From Actinopolyspora erythraea (GTDB lineage: Bacteria > Actinomycetota > Actinomycetes > Mycobacteriales > Pseudonocardiaceae), in the NCBI RefSeq assembly GCF_002263515.1, contig NZ_CP022752.1, positions 1,860,001-1,924,000 of the forward strand: 64,000 nucleotides of DNA. The letters are read 5' to 3'. The notes beneath the pieces are model-generated. The model was not told the DNA's origin, ran no database searches, and worked only from the letters and a program-made list of their open reading frames with translations. Of this stretch, positions 43,663 through 52,494 are shown one piece after another (within the stretch, counting starts at the first letter, position 1; every line of letters begins with the position of its first letter). Both the position numbers and the translations under genes were made by a program.

Positions 43663-45600
43663 TCAGGTATTTTGCTTCCACTGCCCCGTAGGTAGGCACG
43701 TTTCGGTCGGCAAACCGAGTACCGAACGCGCTATGGCGTCGCTGTCACCCAGTGTGATCGAGTTTACATTGGGTCTTATCCCGGTTCCGGTGACCCAGTT
43801 CGCTCCTTCGGTGGGGACTCCGAAAACATATCGGTTGGGATGTGCGGAACCATCCGGTCTTATTACACGAAACGGTCGTTCGGTGACCGCGATTCCTCCG
43901 GTCATATAGTCCGATGAGGCGGATGATTTTACCGTAAAATTTGTCAGCTGGCGACCGTGGTGCAAATTGGCGAGAACGGAGTTTCGGGTTCTGTTTAGGT
44001 CGGTGCTGGGCAACATTGCGTCGATCAGAGTCGTGCTTTCGTGTTCGTCTCCGGGTACGCAGGATTTACCGATGAACTTGCCGGATTCACGGTCCAGATC
44101 GACTTTGAATCGTGGTCCTGTCATTTCCAGTACGCCCGCGTCCGAAAGTGCCACCATTTCTTCGATGCGGTTCCAGGGAGGTCCGATCGACAGAAAGGAG
44201 TGCAGCGAATTGAACCACCCCTCCACGTCGCTCTTGTACGATTCGCCGTCCACCCCTCCGTTGTTCATCACGTATCGTAGTTCGTTGCGTATGTCGCGCA
44301 GTACGTCCACTGCTGCCTTGAGCGCGCTGCTCACGTTGCCGCGCCGTGCTTCTCTCACGTCAGCGGCGAGGTACGAGCGGATGAAACTCCGCCACGAGTC
44401 CACCGATTCGACGTCGGAGTGGCGCCACGGTTGGGAGATTCGAGACCAATCCCAGAAGTCCTCCTCGGGGATTCGGAACTTGCGCAGGATCTCCCTCTCC
44501 GAGCTGCTGGACCACGGCACCGTCTCGTAGAGCTCGCGGAACTCGTGTGAGTGCTCTTCGGACGAGATGTTCGCCAGCAGTCTTGTGTAGTAGACGGTCT
44601 CTACTTCTTTGGCTATGAGCGGCCAGCAGTCGTGGCGAAAGTTCAGCGCGTTTCCGTTTCCCTCCTTGCTGCGGAGGTCAGCTATTCTGTCCGCCGTGAG
44701 AAACCTCGGTTCGTATCGCCTGTCCCCTTTTTCGTTGTCGGCTCGGCCGTGCAGCGGGACGCCTCTCCGGGAGCCACAAACTATGTGGGGCTCCCTGCCG
44801 CTGGGTACGTAACTCAGCTCCTGGTCGGTTCGCACGAACCGGCCACCGCGCCCCGTGGTCAACAATGCCATGTAGTCGAAGAAACAGAGCCCGAGTCCGC
44901 GTATCAACACCTTGCGACTCGGTTCGATCATTTCCAGCGAGACATCAGCTGGGTTCGCCGGTGGGTAGTACAGGCCGTTCGTCGCCGCGGCGAAGTTTTC
45001 CGCTGCCTCCTCGCCCGAGGAAAGGTCCACCGTTCCGTGCCCCACGGCCAGCACGACGTCGTCGACCTCGATCATCGTGCCGTCCATCAGACCGATCAAC
45101 TGGTCACCTCTGACGGTGTTGACGACCGAGTTGGCTCTGCGGCGATGTTCGCGGATCTCGATGTTGCCAGGAAGGTTCTTCACCAGTCGGGTGTAAACCC
45201 ATTCGAGGTAATGGCCGTAGAAGGCCCGACGACAGTAACTGTTCTCGTCAACCTGCTCTGCTTCATCGAGAATCTCTTCGGAGAAATTCCCACGTATCCG
45301 TCCGGACACCACTCCGCGCGCCCATTCGTAGAGATTCGGCCCTTCGCGTACAGGGCCAGCCATCTCAACGGTGTCGTCGGTGAACGCCGTGATCTGCGAG
45401 GCTACGATGTTCATTATCAGATCGGAAGGCTGGTCGGTGCGCCATACCTCTCCGGCTCCGAAGCTGTGCGAGTCGACCAACTCGATCGTTATGGGGTTTC
45501 CGATTTCGTCGCGAGCATTTTCGATGATCCGTTCCAGTACGGATAATCCACGAGGTCCTACGCCGATTATTCCGATCCTGTATGTCGTGCTTTTTTCCAT
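43663..45600 (-). CDS. FAD/NAD(P)-binding protein of the NAD_binding_9 type (possible N-hydroxylase)
   Basis: A 645 aa cytosolic flavoprotein. The N-terminal dinucleotide-binding motif is RIGIIGVGPRGLSVLERI (about residues 8-25). VVLAVGHGTVDLSSG near 175 is the second nucleotide-binding strand. NRYVFGVPTEGANWVTGTG near 595 is a C-terminal FAD contact. The large middle insertion (about 330-520) is helical and Arg/Glu-rich. Proteins of this size and type include amino-acid N-oxygenases such as CreE/FzmM as well as many uncharacterised members. I suggest that only as a possibility. Codons such as AAT, ATT and TAT are much more frequent here than in the flanking genes. Start 45600 gives the family N-terminus, although its ribosome site is weak. 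Confidence 0.8.
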   Translation of the reverse strand: MEKSTTYRIGIIGVGPRGLSVLERIIENARDEIGNPITIELVDSHSFGAGEVWRTDQPSDLIMNIVASQITAFTDDTVEMAGPVREGPNLYEWARGVVSGRIRGNFSEEILDEAEQVDENSYCRRAFYGHYLEWVYTRLVKNLPGNIEIREHRRRANSVVNTVRGDQLIGLMDGTMIEVDDVVLAVGHGTVDLSSGEEAAENFAAATNGLYYPPANPADVSLEMIEPSRKVLIRGLGLCFFDYMALLTTGRGGRFVRTDQELSYVPSGREPHIVCGSRRGVPLHGRADNEKGDRRYEPRFLTADRIADLRSKEGNGNALNFRHDCWPLIAKEVETVYYTRLLANISSEEHSHEFRELYETVPWSSSSEREILRKFRIPEEDFWDWSRISQPWRHSDVESVDSWRSFIRSYLAADVREARRGNVSSALKAAVDVLRDIRNELRYVMNNGGVDGESYKSDVEGWFNSLHSFLSIGPPWNRIEEMVALSDAGVLEMTGPRFKVDLDRESGKFIGKSCVPGDEHESTTLIDAMLPSTDLNRTRNSVLANLHHGRQLTNFTVKSSASSDYMTGGIAVTERPFRVIRPDGSAHPNRYVFGVPTEGANWVTGTGIRPNVNSITLGDSDAIARSVLGLPTETCLPTGQWKQNT

Positions 45601-45835
45601 AGTGGACTTCTTTGTGTGGAAGATTTCTGTTTTGTGAAAAATGCACAACCCGTTGCAGGTTTCGAGGGTGCGTCGTGGTCGAAGGCTCGGCGGAGTTCGC
45701 TATTCGGTGTTCATGTGCCTCCGTGGGAGGCCGTTTCCTCGTTGTCGTAGGGAGGAAGTCGGCCGTCACATCGGTTTCGGCGCTCGATGGGCGAGGCGCG
45801 GAGGTCCCCGACCTCGTCGGTTGGAGGTGGACGTA

Positions 45836-46228
45836 CTAGGGGCGGAGTTCGTCCTTTACCTGTTTTATCGTTCGAACCGTGTCGATCGCGGCCGGCACAC
45901 CGCAGTACACTGAGCTGTGTACGGCTACCTCCACGAGTTCCTCGACTGTGCACCCGTTCCGCAGTGCCCCTCCGATGTGGAGACGTAGTTCGTGGTCACG
46001 GTTCAGCGCTGTCAACATGGCGACTGTCAGCAGGCTGCGGATCCTGTGGTCGAACCCCGGTCGTGACCAGACCGTCCCCCAAGCGAACTTGACGACTATG
46101 TCCTGTAGCTCCGAGGCTCCGGCCCAGGTCGCCGAGACGTGATCGACGTACTCGTTCCCGAGCACCTCGCGCCGCAACGCGTCCCCGCGGTTCCAATCCG
46201 GGTCGTGATCGGTAGAGTGTTCTCTCAT
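45836..46228 (-). CDS. carboxymuconolactone decarboxylase (CMD)-family protein
   Basis: A 130 aa all-helical protein of the CMD/AhpD superfamily, close in length and sequence style to 4-carboxymuconolactone decarboxylase PcaC. It reads EVLGNEYVDHVSATWAGASELQDIVVKFAWGTVWSRPG at the start and VEVAVHSSVYCGVPAAIDTVR near residue 105. AhpD-type CxxC is absent, so a peroxidase role is unlikely. No other protocatechuate-pathway genes are present, so it may act on a different lactone or beta-keto acid. The ATG at 46228 has AAGGGA upstream and overlaps the stop of a 64-codon ORF as ATGA. Confidence 0.88.
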   Translation of the reverse strand: MREHSTDHDPDWNRGDALRREVLGNEYVDHVSATWAGASELQDIVVKFAWGTVWSRPGFDHRIRSLLTVAMLTALNRDHELRLHIGGALRNGCTVEELVEVAVHSSVYCGVPAAIDTVRTIKQVKDELRP

Positions 46229-46419
46229 TGTTTCCCTTTTGTTCGACGCTCCGAAAATTCGACAGGAGTCCCCATGATCTCGACTGATCGGATTATTGTG
46301 GATTCATGTGACTCTGTGGTAGCGATACCGGATCCGGGTCCGAAGTGACGTCCCAGTGTGGTCGTGGTTTCGGTCGTTTCCCCACCCAGTTGAACGAGTT
46401 CGAGTCTAGGCAGTGTCAC
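46225..46419 (-). CDS. possible small Thr-rich peptide at the head of the low-GC operon
   Basis: A 64-codon frame beginning with GTG at 46419 and ending in an ATGA overlap with the CMD-family gene. The sequence opens MTLPRLELVQLGGETTETTT, passes through a Gly/His/Pro segment (GRHFGPGSGIATTESHE) and ends in a basic tail (ERRTKGKQ). A short Leu-rich start followed by a Thr-rich segment is reminiscent of ribosomal-peptide precursors. However, no recognised RiPP enzyme (radical SAM, YcaO, LanM, ATP-grasp) is in the operon. Against it: no ribosome site is visible, a stop codon lies just upstream and codon bias is weak. For it: the 4-bp overlap and position. Confidence 0.35.
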   Translation of the reverse strand: MTLPRLELVQLGGETTETTTTLGRHFGPGSGIATTESHESTIIRSVEIMGTPVEFSERRTKGKQ

Positions 46420-46918
46420 GACTGTGCATCAAGGAATTTTTCGGTGACCAATGTCTCCGGAGTGTTGAACAGTTGGAGTACTGACGGAGCACAAAATGGT
46501 TGTATGCTTCCGCGATTTCACAGAAGTAAATGAGACAAAAGGTTCACCCGGTTGTTTCGGTGCACCGCGAATGGTTCCCGAGGGCTATGTGATTGCTGCG
46601 AAATGGCGAAAAAGAGGCGAGAAATGAACAGTCAACCAACCAGATTTTTCGATCGATTTATTGTTTGTTCTCCTCTTTGTTTACCCGATCCCCGGGCTCG
46701 GTTCGTTGCGACCACGGCGTACTGCGAGTTCATCGGTACCGCCCTCGTGGCGACGTTCGATCACCCGTACCCCCAGACCCCCTGCCCTTTCCCCGAGCGG
46801 ATGCGTGTGCTGGCGCATCCTGTTTCGGGGGTGATGAAGTACCGCTTCGACCTGGGAAGGTGAGCCCGCGGAGCGCCCGGTGGGATCCCGTTGATCCCAC
46901 CGAGCCGTCCGGTTCGGA
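46420..46918. other. AT-richer spacer between the low-GC operon and xylB
   Basis: About 500 bases. The left part should contain the promoter of the 38.7-46.4 kb operon. A plus-strand frame from the ATG at 46624 to 46863 (79 codons) has GC-ending codons in its second half but no recognisable family or ribosome site, so it may be a gene remnant. The right end carries the xylB terminator. Confidence 0.5.
46878..46902 (-). terminator. hairpin after xylB
   Basis: CGGTGGGATC (46878-46887) and GATCCCACCG (46893-46902) form a perfect 10-bp stem with a 5-nt loop, 16 nt past the xylB stop. Confidence 0.75.
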
Positions 46919-48328
46919 CTAGCCGTGCATCCGCCGCACGGCACGGCGATAGGTCTCGCGGATCTCGCTGCCCCGAGCCACATCCCGGGCCTCGTACGAT
47001 TCGCAGCGCAGCGGCCACTTCGGGGGTTGGTCGGTCCCGTTGGCCACCCACGCCGCCTGCCTGGCGGCACCGAGGGCGACGTACTCGGCCGGTTCCGGAA
47101 CCTGCACGTCCACTCCGAACAGTGTGGGAGCGATCGCGCGCACCGCCGCGGACTCAGCCGCTCCGCCGATGAGCAGTACCCGCCGCACGGCCACTCCCAC
47201 CTCGCGCAGTGCGTCGATGCCGTCGGCGAGTCCGCACAGCATCCCCTCCACCGCCGCGCGCGCCACGTTCTCCGGCGTGAGGTTCGCCGTGCGCATCCCG
47301 GTGAGCGTGCCGGTGGCCTCGGGAAGGTCGGGGGTGCGTTCCCCGTCGAGGTAGGGCAGCAGGGTCAGCCCCTCAGCGCCGGGAGCCGCCCGCAGCGCCA
47401 GTTCGCTCAGCCCGTCGAGGTCGATACCCAGCATGTTCGCGGTCGAGTCCAGCACCCGAGCGGCGTTGAGCGTGGCCACCAGCGGCAGGTAGCGGCCGGT
47501 GGCGTCGCAGAATCCCGCCACGTTCCCGGTCGGGTCGGCACACGGTCGCTCGGTCCCGGCGAAGACGGTGCCGGAGGTTCCGACGGAGACGACCACGTCG
47601 CCGGGCTCGACGCCGAGCCCGAGCGCGGCTGCCATGTTGTCGCCGGTGCCGGGCCCGAGCGTCGCCCCGCGCAGCTCCTCGATCTCGGTGACCTCACCGG
47701 CGACCTGGGCGGGTGAGAGCACCTCGGGGAGCCGTGGAGCGGCCCCTGGCAGCACTTCCTCGCACAACTCCGGCGACCACTCGCCGGATGAGGGGGAGAA
47801 GTAGCCGGTCCCCGAGGCGTCCCCCCGGTCGGTGACGGCGCGATCGGGGCGACCGGACAACCGCCAGGTCAGCCAGTCGTGCGGCAGCAACACGCGGTCG
47901 AGTCGCCCCGCGTTCTCCGGTTCGTTCTCGGCGAGCCAGGCGAGCTTGGTGAGCGTGAAGCTCGCCACCGGCACCAGCCCGGTGCGTTCGGCCAGCGAGG
48001 CGGCGCCGTGCCGCTCGGTCAACCGCCGTGCTTGCGGGGCCGAACGGGTGTCGTTCCACAGCAGCGCGTCCCGCAGCACCGCTCCGGTGGAGTCGAGTGC
48101 GACCATGCCGTGCTGCTGTCCGGCCACGGCCACCGCCTCGACCGGTGCGGGAGCCTCGCTCACGGCCTGCCGCACGGCCTCGCCGCACGCCCGCCACCAC
48201 ACCTCCGGATCGATCTCGGAGTGGGGCGGGTGGGACGCTCTGCCCTCGGCTACGAGGCTGCCGTCCTCGGCGTCGACGACGAGCGCCTTCGTGGACTGGG
48301 TGGAGGAATCTATCCCCAGAACGAACAC
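46919..48328 (-). CDS. xylB: xylulokinase
   Basis: A 469 aa FGGY-family kinase that phosphorylates D-xylulose to xylulose-5-phosphate. The phosphate-1 motif is VLGIDSSTQSTKALVVD at the N-terminus, followed by AVAGQQHGMVALD (about residue 70), GTGDNMAAALGLGV (about 225) and the adenosine motif LIGGAAESAAVRAIAPTLF (about 400). The GTG at 48328 follows AAAGGAG and gives the canonical start. The frame is open upstream but not family-like. It follows xylA after 198 bp containing a strong hairpin. Confidence 0.95.
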   Translation of the reverse strand: MFVLGIDSSTQSTKALVVDAEDGSLVAEGRASHPPHSEIDPEVWWRACGEAVRQAVSEAPAPVEAVAVAGQQHGMVALDSTGAVLRDALLWNDTRSAPQARRLTERHGAASLAERTGLVPVASFTLTKLAWLAENEPENAGRLDRVLLPHDWLTWRLSGRPDRAVTDRGDASGTGYFSPSSGEWSPELCEEVLPGAAPRLPEVLSPAQVAGEVTEIEELRGATLGPGTGDNMAAALGLGVEPGDVVVSVGTSGTVFAGTERPCADPTGNVAGFCDATGRYLPLVATLNAARVLDSTANMLGIDLDGLSELALRAAPGAEGLTLLPYLDGERTPDLPEATGTLTGMRTANLTPENVARAAVEGMLCGLADGIDALREVGVAVRRVLLIGGAAESAAVRAIAPTLFGVDVQVPEPAEYVALGAARQAAWVANGTDQPPKWPLRCESYEARDVARGSEIRETYRRAVRRMHG

Positions 48329-48429
48329 GACGACTCCTTTTCGGAAAACAGGGGAAGGGCGCGCCCGGGACGCGCTCGGTCTGCCGGGCCCTCCGGGCGG
48401 ATCCCGGCCGTCGGGCTTTCGCGTGAACG

Positions 48430-48474
48430 CACGGGTCGGGCGCGTGTGCTCCAGGCACACGTGCCCGACCCGTG
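48430..48474 (-). terminator. hairpin between xylA and xylB
   Basis: CACGGGTCGGGC (48430-48441) pairs with GCCCGACCCGTG (48463-48474), and CGTGTGC/GCACACG extends the stem inward. Placed 53 nt after xylA and 100 nt before xylB, it may act as a partial terminator that lowers xylB relative to xylA. Confidence 0.65.
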
Positions 48475-48526
48475 CGGTACTCACCGTGGATGGTGCTCCT
48501 TCCCGGGAGGGAAGGAGCGTGGGAGC

Positions 48527-49690
48527 TCAGTGCAGTCCCATCAGGTGCTCCAGGGCGAGCTGGTCGAGCCGCTCGTAGTGCATGGCCCGCTGACCGGCCT
48601 CCTCGGGGTCGAACCCTTCCGAGGAGCCGAGCAGTTCCTCGGGCTTCTCACCGGAGGCGAGCGTGGGGCGGGCGAGTTCGTCCACCCTGGATGCCCGCAG
48701 CGCCTCCTGGACACGCGGATCGGCGCGGAAGGCCGCCGACTTCTCCCGCAGGACCAGGTAGTTGCGCATACAACCGGCGGCGGAGGTCCACACACCCTCG
48801 TCGTCCTCGGTGCGCGACGGTTTGAAGTCGAAGTGCCTCGGCCCCTCGTAACCCGCGTTCTCCAGCAGGTCCACCGTGAAGAACGCGCTCTTGAGGTCGC
48901 CGGCTCCGAAGCGCAGATCCTGGTCGAACTTGGCGCCGTGCTGACCGTTGAGGTCCAGGTGGAACAGCTTGCCCGCCCACAGCGCCTGGGCGATGCCGTG
49001 CACGTAGTTGAGCCCGGCCATCTGCTCGTGTCCCACTTCGGGGTTCACGCCGACCATGTGGGGGTGTTCGAGTTGCTCGATGAACGACAGCACGTGCCCC
49101 ACGGTCGGCAGCAGGATGTCGCCGCGCGGTTCGTTGGGCTTGGGTTCCAGTGCCAGCCGCAGGTCGTAGCCACGCTCCCGGATGAACTCGCAGACCGCGT
49201 CGATGCCCTCCTTGTAACGGGCGAAGGCGGCTCGGGCGTCGATCCCCGCGTCCGTCTCGGAACCCTCCCTGCCGCCCCAGGCGACGAAGGTCCTGGCGCC
49301 GAGCTCGGCGGCCAGTTCGACGTTGCGCAGCACTTTGCGCAGCGCGAACCGCCGTACGTCACGGTCGTTGGCCGTCAGGGCGCCGTCCTTGAACACCGGG
49401 TGCCCGAACAGGTTGGTGGTGATCATGGGCACGGTCATGCCGGTCTCGTCCAGCGCCTGGCGGAAGCGTGACACCACCCGTTGCCGTTCCGACTCGTCGG
49501 CGGCGAACGGGATCAGGTCGTCGTCGTGGAACGTGACGCCCCAAGCCCCCAGCTCCGCGAGCCGGTGCACCGCCCGCACGGGGTCGAGGTCCGGCCGGGT
49601 GGGCGCGCCGAACGGATCAGCCCCCTGGAAACCGACCGTCCACAGTCCGAACGAGAACTTGTCGGCGGCGGTGGGCGTGTAGTCGTTCAC
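48527..49690 (-). CDS. xylA: xylose isomerase
   Basis: A 387 aa TIM-barrel enzyme, class I size as in Streptomyces and Actinoplanes, converting D-xylose to D-xylulose. Active-site segments are [11 protein letters not shown] (catalytic His, about residue 54), [13 protein letters not shown] (about 135), [13 protein letters not shown] with the metal-binding Glu (about 180), [16 protein letters not shown] with Glu and His (about 215) and [22 protein letters not shown] (about 245). The GTG at 49690 has AAAGGAG upstream. It is 86 bp from the GH3 gene on the same strand. Confidence 0.97.
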   Translation of the reverse strand: MNDYTPTAADKFSFGLWTVGFQGADPFGAPTRPDLDPVRAVHRLAELGAWGVTFHDDDLIPFAADESERQRVVSRFRQALDETGMTVPMITTNLFGHPVFKDGALTANDRDVRRFALRKVLRNVELAAELGARTFVAWGGREGSETDAGIDARAAFARYKEGIDAVCEFIRERGYDLRLALEPKPNEPRGDILLPTVGHVLSFIEQLEHPHMVGVNPEVGHEQMAGLNYVHGIAQALWAGKLFHLDLNGQHGAKFDQDLRFGAGDLKSAFFTVDLLENAGYEGPRHFDFKPSRTEDDEGVWTSAAGCMRNYLVLREKSAAFRADPRVQEALRASRVDELARPTLASGEKPEELLGSSEGFDPEEAGQRAMHYERLDQLALEHLMGLH

Positions 49691-49741
49691 TTGCTGCTCC
49701 TTTCACGGGACGGCTCTGCCGTCCACTGCTCGGGGGAGGAA

Positions 49742-49771
49742 GCGGGGAGCCGGGCGAGGCCGGCTCCCCGC
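49742..49771 (-). terminator. hairpin after the GH3 gene
   Basis: GCGGGGAGCCGG (49742-49753) and CCGGCTCCCCGC (49760-49771) form a perfect 12-bp stem with a 6-nt loop, just past the GH3 stop at 49777. Confidence 0.72.
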
Positions 49772-49776
49772 CGCGG

Positions 49777-52494
49777 TCACCGAACCTTGACGACGAACTC
49801 CGTCGACTCGGTGTGACCGCGATAGCGCACGGTCGCGGTAACCGTGGCGACCCCGGAATCACGGGTGCGGATCACCCCGTGCGGATCCACCGACACGACC
49901 CCCGGTCGGTTGCTGCGGTAGTGCACCCGCATTCCGGGAGGCAGGGGCTTGTCCCGCTCGTCCGCGACGTGCCCGACGAGCGTGCCGTCGTTGAGCGAAA
50001 CCGTCGTGCGCGGCCGGACCACGGTGTCGCGGTCGAAGACCCTGCGGATCGTGATCCCGCGCTCCTCGTCACCGGCCGCCCGCGGCGTGGTGCTGACGTT
50101 CTCGGGAGCCGGGCGCGGCTTGCCGTGCACTGTCACCCGTTCGCTGTCGGCGACGTCCGAGCTCGAGTGCCCCAGCCGGAACTCGTAATCGCCCTCGCCG
50201 ATCTCGTAACGATCCCGGCGCTGGTCGAACAGTGCCAGGTCGCGCACCGGAACCGTGAACTCGACCCGCTTGGTCTCGTTGGGCCGCAGCGAGACCTTCT
50301 CGAAACCGACGAGCCGCTCGTCCGGGCGATCGGCCCGGTCCGCCTTCGACGAGGCCGCGTAGAGCTGCACCACGTCGGAGCCGGCGGCCCCGCCGGTGTT
50401 GGTGACCCGTGCGCTCGCGCGCACCGTGCCGTTGGCGTTGACGTGGTCGCGCTCGATCCGAAGGTCACCGTACTCGAAGTCGGTGTAACCGAGGCCGTGG
50501 CCGAACGGGTAGGCCGCGGGCCCGTCGAAGTACATGTAGGTCCGGCCCGGCCGCGAGTCCGCGGGCCTGATCGAGTAGTCACCGATCGAGGGCAGCTGGG
50601 ACTCGTCGCGGTACCAGGTGAACGGCAGGTGCCCGCTCGGATTGCTCTCGCCCAGCAGCACGTCGGCCAGTGCCTCACCCTTGCGCTGCCCGTTGTAGGA
50701 GCTCCACAGCATCGCCGACACGTCGGAGGCGAAGCTGCTCACGTCGACCGCTCCGATGGTCTCCAGGTAGACCACCGTGTTGGGGTTGTTCGCGGCGACC
50801 TCGTTGATCAGCTTCGTCTGCGGCTGGGGCAGTCGCAGCGACTCCCGGTCCTCGTCCTCCTTGGCGGTGGTCTCGTCCGTACCGCCGTAGACGACCACCG
50901 CGTCGTAGTCGGCGGAGACACGCACCGAGTTCCGGTTGAGCTGGTTCTCGGTTCCCGGCTTCGTTCCGGGGAGGTAGTCCACGACCGCCTGGGGGTTGAT
51001 CTCCTCGACGGCCTTCTTGAGCCCTTCGTAGCCGTTGACGCTGTTGGCCCTGCCGGATGGGCCCTGATCGCTGGAGTAGCCGCCCAGGTACATCTGTTCC
51101 GGATTGGCGTGGTCACCGACCACGGCGAGGCGGTAGGCCCCGGACTCGGGGATCCGCAGCGGCAGCAGCTCGCCGCCGTCCTCGGAGGGCTGGTTGCGCA
51201 GCAGCACGATGGACTCGGAGGCCGCCTCGCGGGCCAGGTCCAGCCGTTGTGGTGTCTGGGTCACCGCGTCGTTGGACTCGGAGTTCTCCCAGCTGCCCTC
51301 GGGTACGCGTTCGCGGGCGCGTCGCACCCAGGGCACCTGCTCGGCGTCGTCGAACTCGCCGAGCTTGATCCGCACCGTGAACATCCGGATCAGCGAGGCG
51401 TCCATGAAGTTCTCGGTGTAGACGCCGTTGTGGGTCTGGATCTTCTCGCTGGCCGCCTCGGGAAGCGTGTTCCCGAAGTGGTGCTCGTCGTGGTAGCCCT
51501 TGTTGCAGTTGAGGTCCACACCGGCCGCGTTGGCGTAGGCGTTGCGCTCGACGTGGTCGAGCGGTTCCTCCTCGCCCTCCGGCTTCCAGTTGTGACCGTG
51601 CTGGATCTCGTAGACCGAGTCGCAGTCGGACGTGAAGAACCCGTCGAAGCCGAAGGTCTTGCGGGCCAGGGTGTCCAGCAGGCCGACGCTGGCCGAGGCG
51701 GGAACCCCGTTGACCCGGTTGTAGGCGCTCATGATCGAACCGGGCGAGCTCTCACGGATCACTTCCCTGAACGGAGCCGTGTAGTACTCGCGCAGCGTCC
51801 GTTCGTCCATGTTCGACGTGCCGGTGAGCCGGTTGAACTCGCTGTTGTTCGCCGCGAAGTGCTTGATGGTGGTGCTGGTCTTGAGATAACCCTCCGAGGA
51901 GGGCAGCAGGTTGCCCTGCTTGTCCTTGCCCTCCATGCCGTTGACGTACTGCGAGGCCATGGCCGCGGTCAGCCCGGGGTCCTCGCTGAATGTCTCGTCG
52001 TTGCGGCCCCACCTCGGATCCCGGCTCAGGTTGATCGTCGGCGAGTAGAAGTTGAGGTCGAGGCTGTTGTCGCGCACGACCTCCCGCGCCTCGCTGGAGG
52101 TCGCCTGCCCCACCCGGTACATCAGGTCGGGGTTCCAGGTGGAGCCCATGGACAGGCTGACCGGGTACGAGGTGGTGTTGGTCAGTATCTCGGGGTTGCC
52201 GTCGTCGTTGTACTGCTCCCGGGCGACGCCGTGCGCTGCCTCGTTCCACCAACCGTAGGCGCGTACCTCCAGTCGTGGGATGGCCGGCGCCTGACTGCTG
52301 ATCAGCTGCGACGCCTTCTCGGACGGCGTCATCCGTGAGACCAGATCGGCGGCGCGTTCCCGGGCCGAGTAGTTCTGGTCGAGGTACACGGGGGTCTCTT
52401 CTGATCTCTCCTGGGCCAGCGCCGGCGCCGTGGACAGGGCGCAGGTCATGCAGAGCCCGAGAGTCATCAGGAGACGTGTGGGTCGTCGTCTCAT
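49777..52494 (-). CDS. secreted GH3 beta-xylosidase (xylan 1,4-beta-xylosidase-like)
   Basis: A 905 aa exported enzyme that releases xylose from xylo-oligosaccharides. Residues 1-27 are a Sec signal peptide ending APALA. The GH3 N-domain (about 40-380) has RWGRNDETFSEDP, KHFAANN and the nucleophile Asp290 in FFTSDCDSVYEI. The GH3 C-domain (about 430-640) and a fibronectin-III-like domain (about 690-770; VQLYAASSKAD) follow. The last 130 residues add a bacterial Ig-like domain (VVSVDPHGVIRTRDSGVATVTATVRY), which is an extra over the basic GH3 layout. Beta-xylosidase rather than beta-glucosidase is inferred from WWNEAAHGVA and the neighbouring xylA/xylB. The regulator gene xylR is divergent. 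Confidence 0.92.
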   Translation of the reverse strand: MRRRPTRLLMTLGLCMTCALSTAPALAQERSEETPVYLDQNYSARERAADLVSRMTPSEKASQLISSQAPAIPRLEVRAYGWWNEAAHGVAREQYNDDGNPEILTNTTSYPVSLSMGSTWNPDLMYRVGQATSSEAREVVRDNSLDLNFYSPTINLSRDPRWGRNDETFSEDPGLTAAMASQYVNGMEGKDKQGNLLPSSEGYLKTSTTIKHFAANNSEFNRLTGTSNMDERTLREYYTAPFREVIRESSPGSIMSAYNRVNGVPASASVGLLDTLARKTFGFDGFFTSDCDSVYEIQHGHNWKPEGEEEPLDHVERNAYANAAGVDLNCNKGYHDEHHFGNTLPEAASEKIQTHNGVYTENFMDASLIRMFTVRIKLGEFDDAEQVPWVRRARERVPEGSWENSESNDAVTQTPQRLDLAREAASESIVLLRNQPSEDGGELLPLRIPESGAYRLAVVGDHANPEQMYLGGYSSDQGPSGRANSVNGYEGLKKAVEEINPQAVVDYLPGTKPGTENQLNRNSVRVSADYDAVVVYGGTDETTAKEDEDRESLRLPQPQTKLINEVAANNPNTVVYLETIGAVDVSSFASDVSAMLWSSYNGQRKGEALADVLLGESNPSGHLPFTWYRDESQLPSIGDYSIRPADSRPGRTYMYFDGPAAYPFGHGLGYTDFEYGDLRIERDHVNANGTVRASARVTNTGGAAGSDVVQLYAASSKADRADRPDERLVGFEKVSLRPNETKRVEFTVPVRDLALFDQRRDRYEIGEGDYEFRLGHSSSDVADSERVTVHGKPRPAPENVSTTPRAAGDEERGITIRRVFDRDTVVRPRTTVSLNDGTLVGHVADERDKPLPPGMRVHYRSNRPGVVSVDPHGVIRTRDSGVATVTATVRYRGHTESTEFVVKVR

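Noticed and set aside
46624..46863. A 79-codon plus-strand frame with GC-ending codons
   Set aside because: No ribosome site, no recognisable family and an AT-rich first third. Kept only as a possible remnant in the spacer description.
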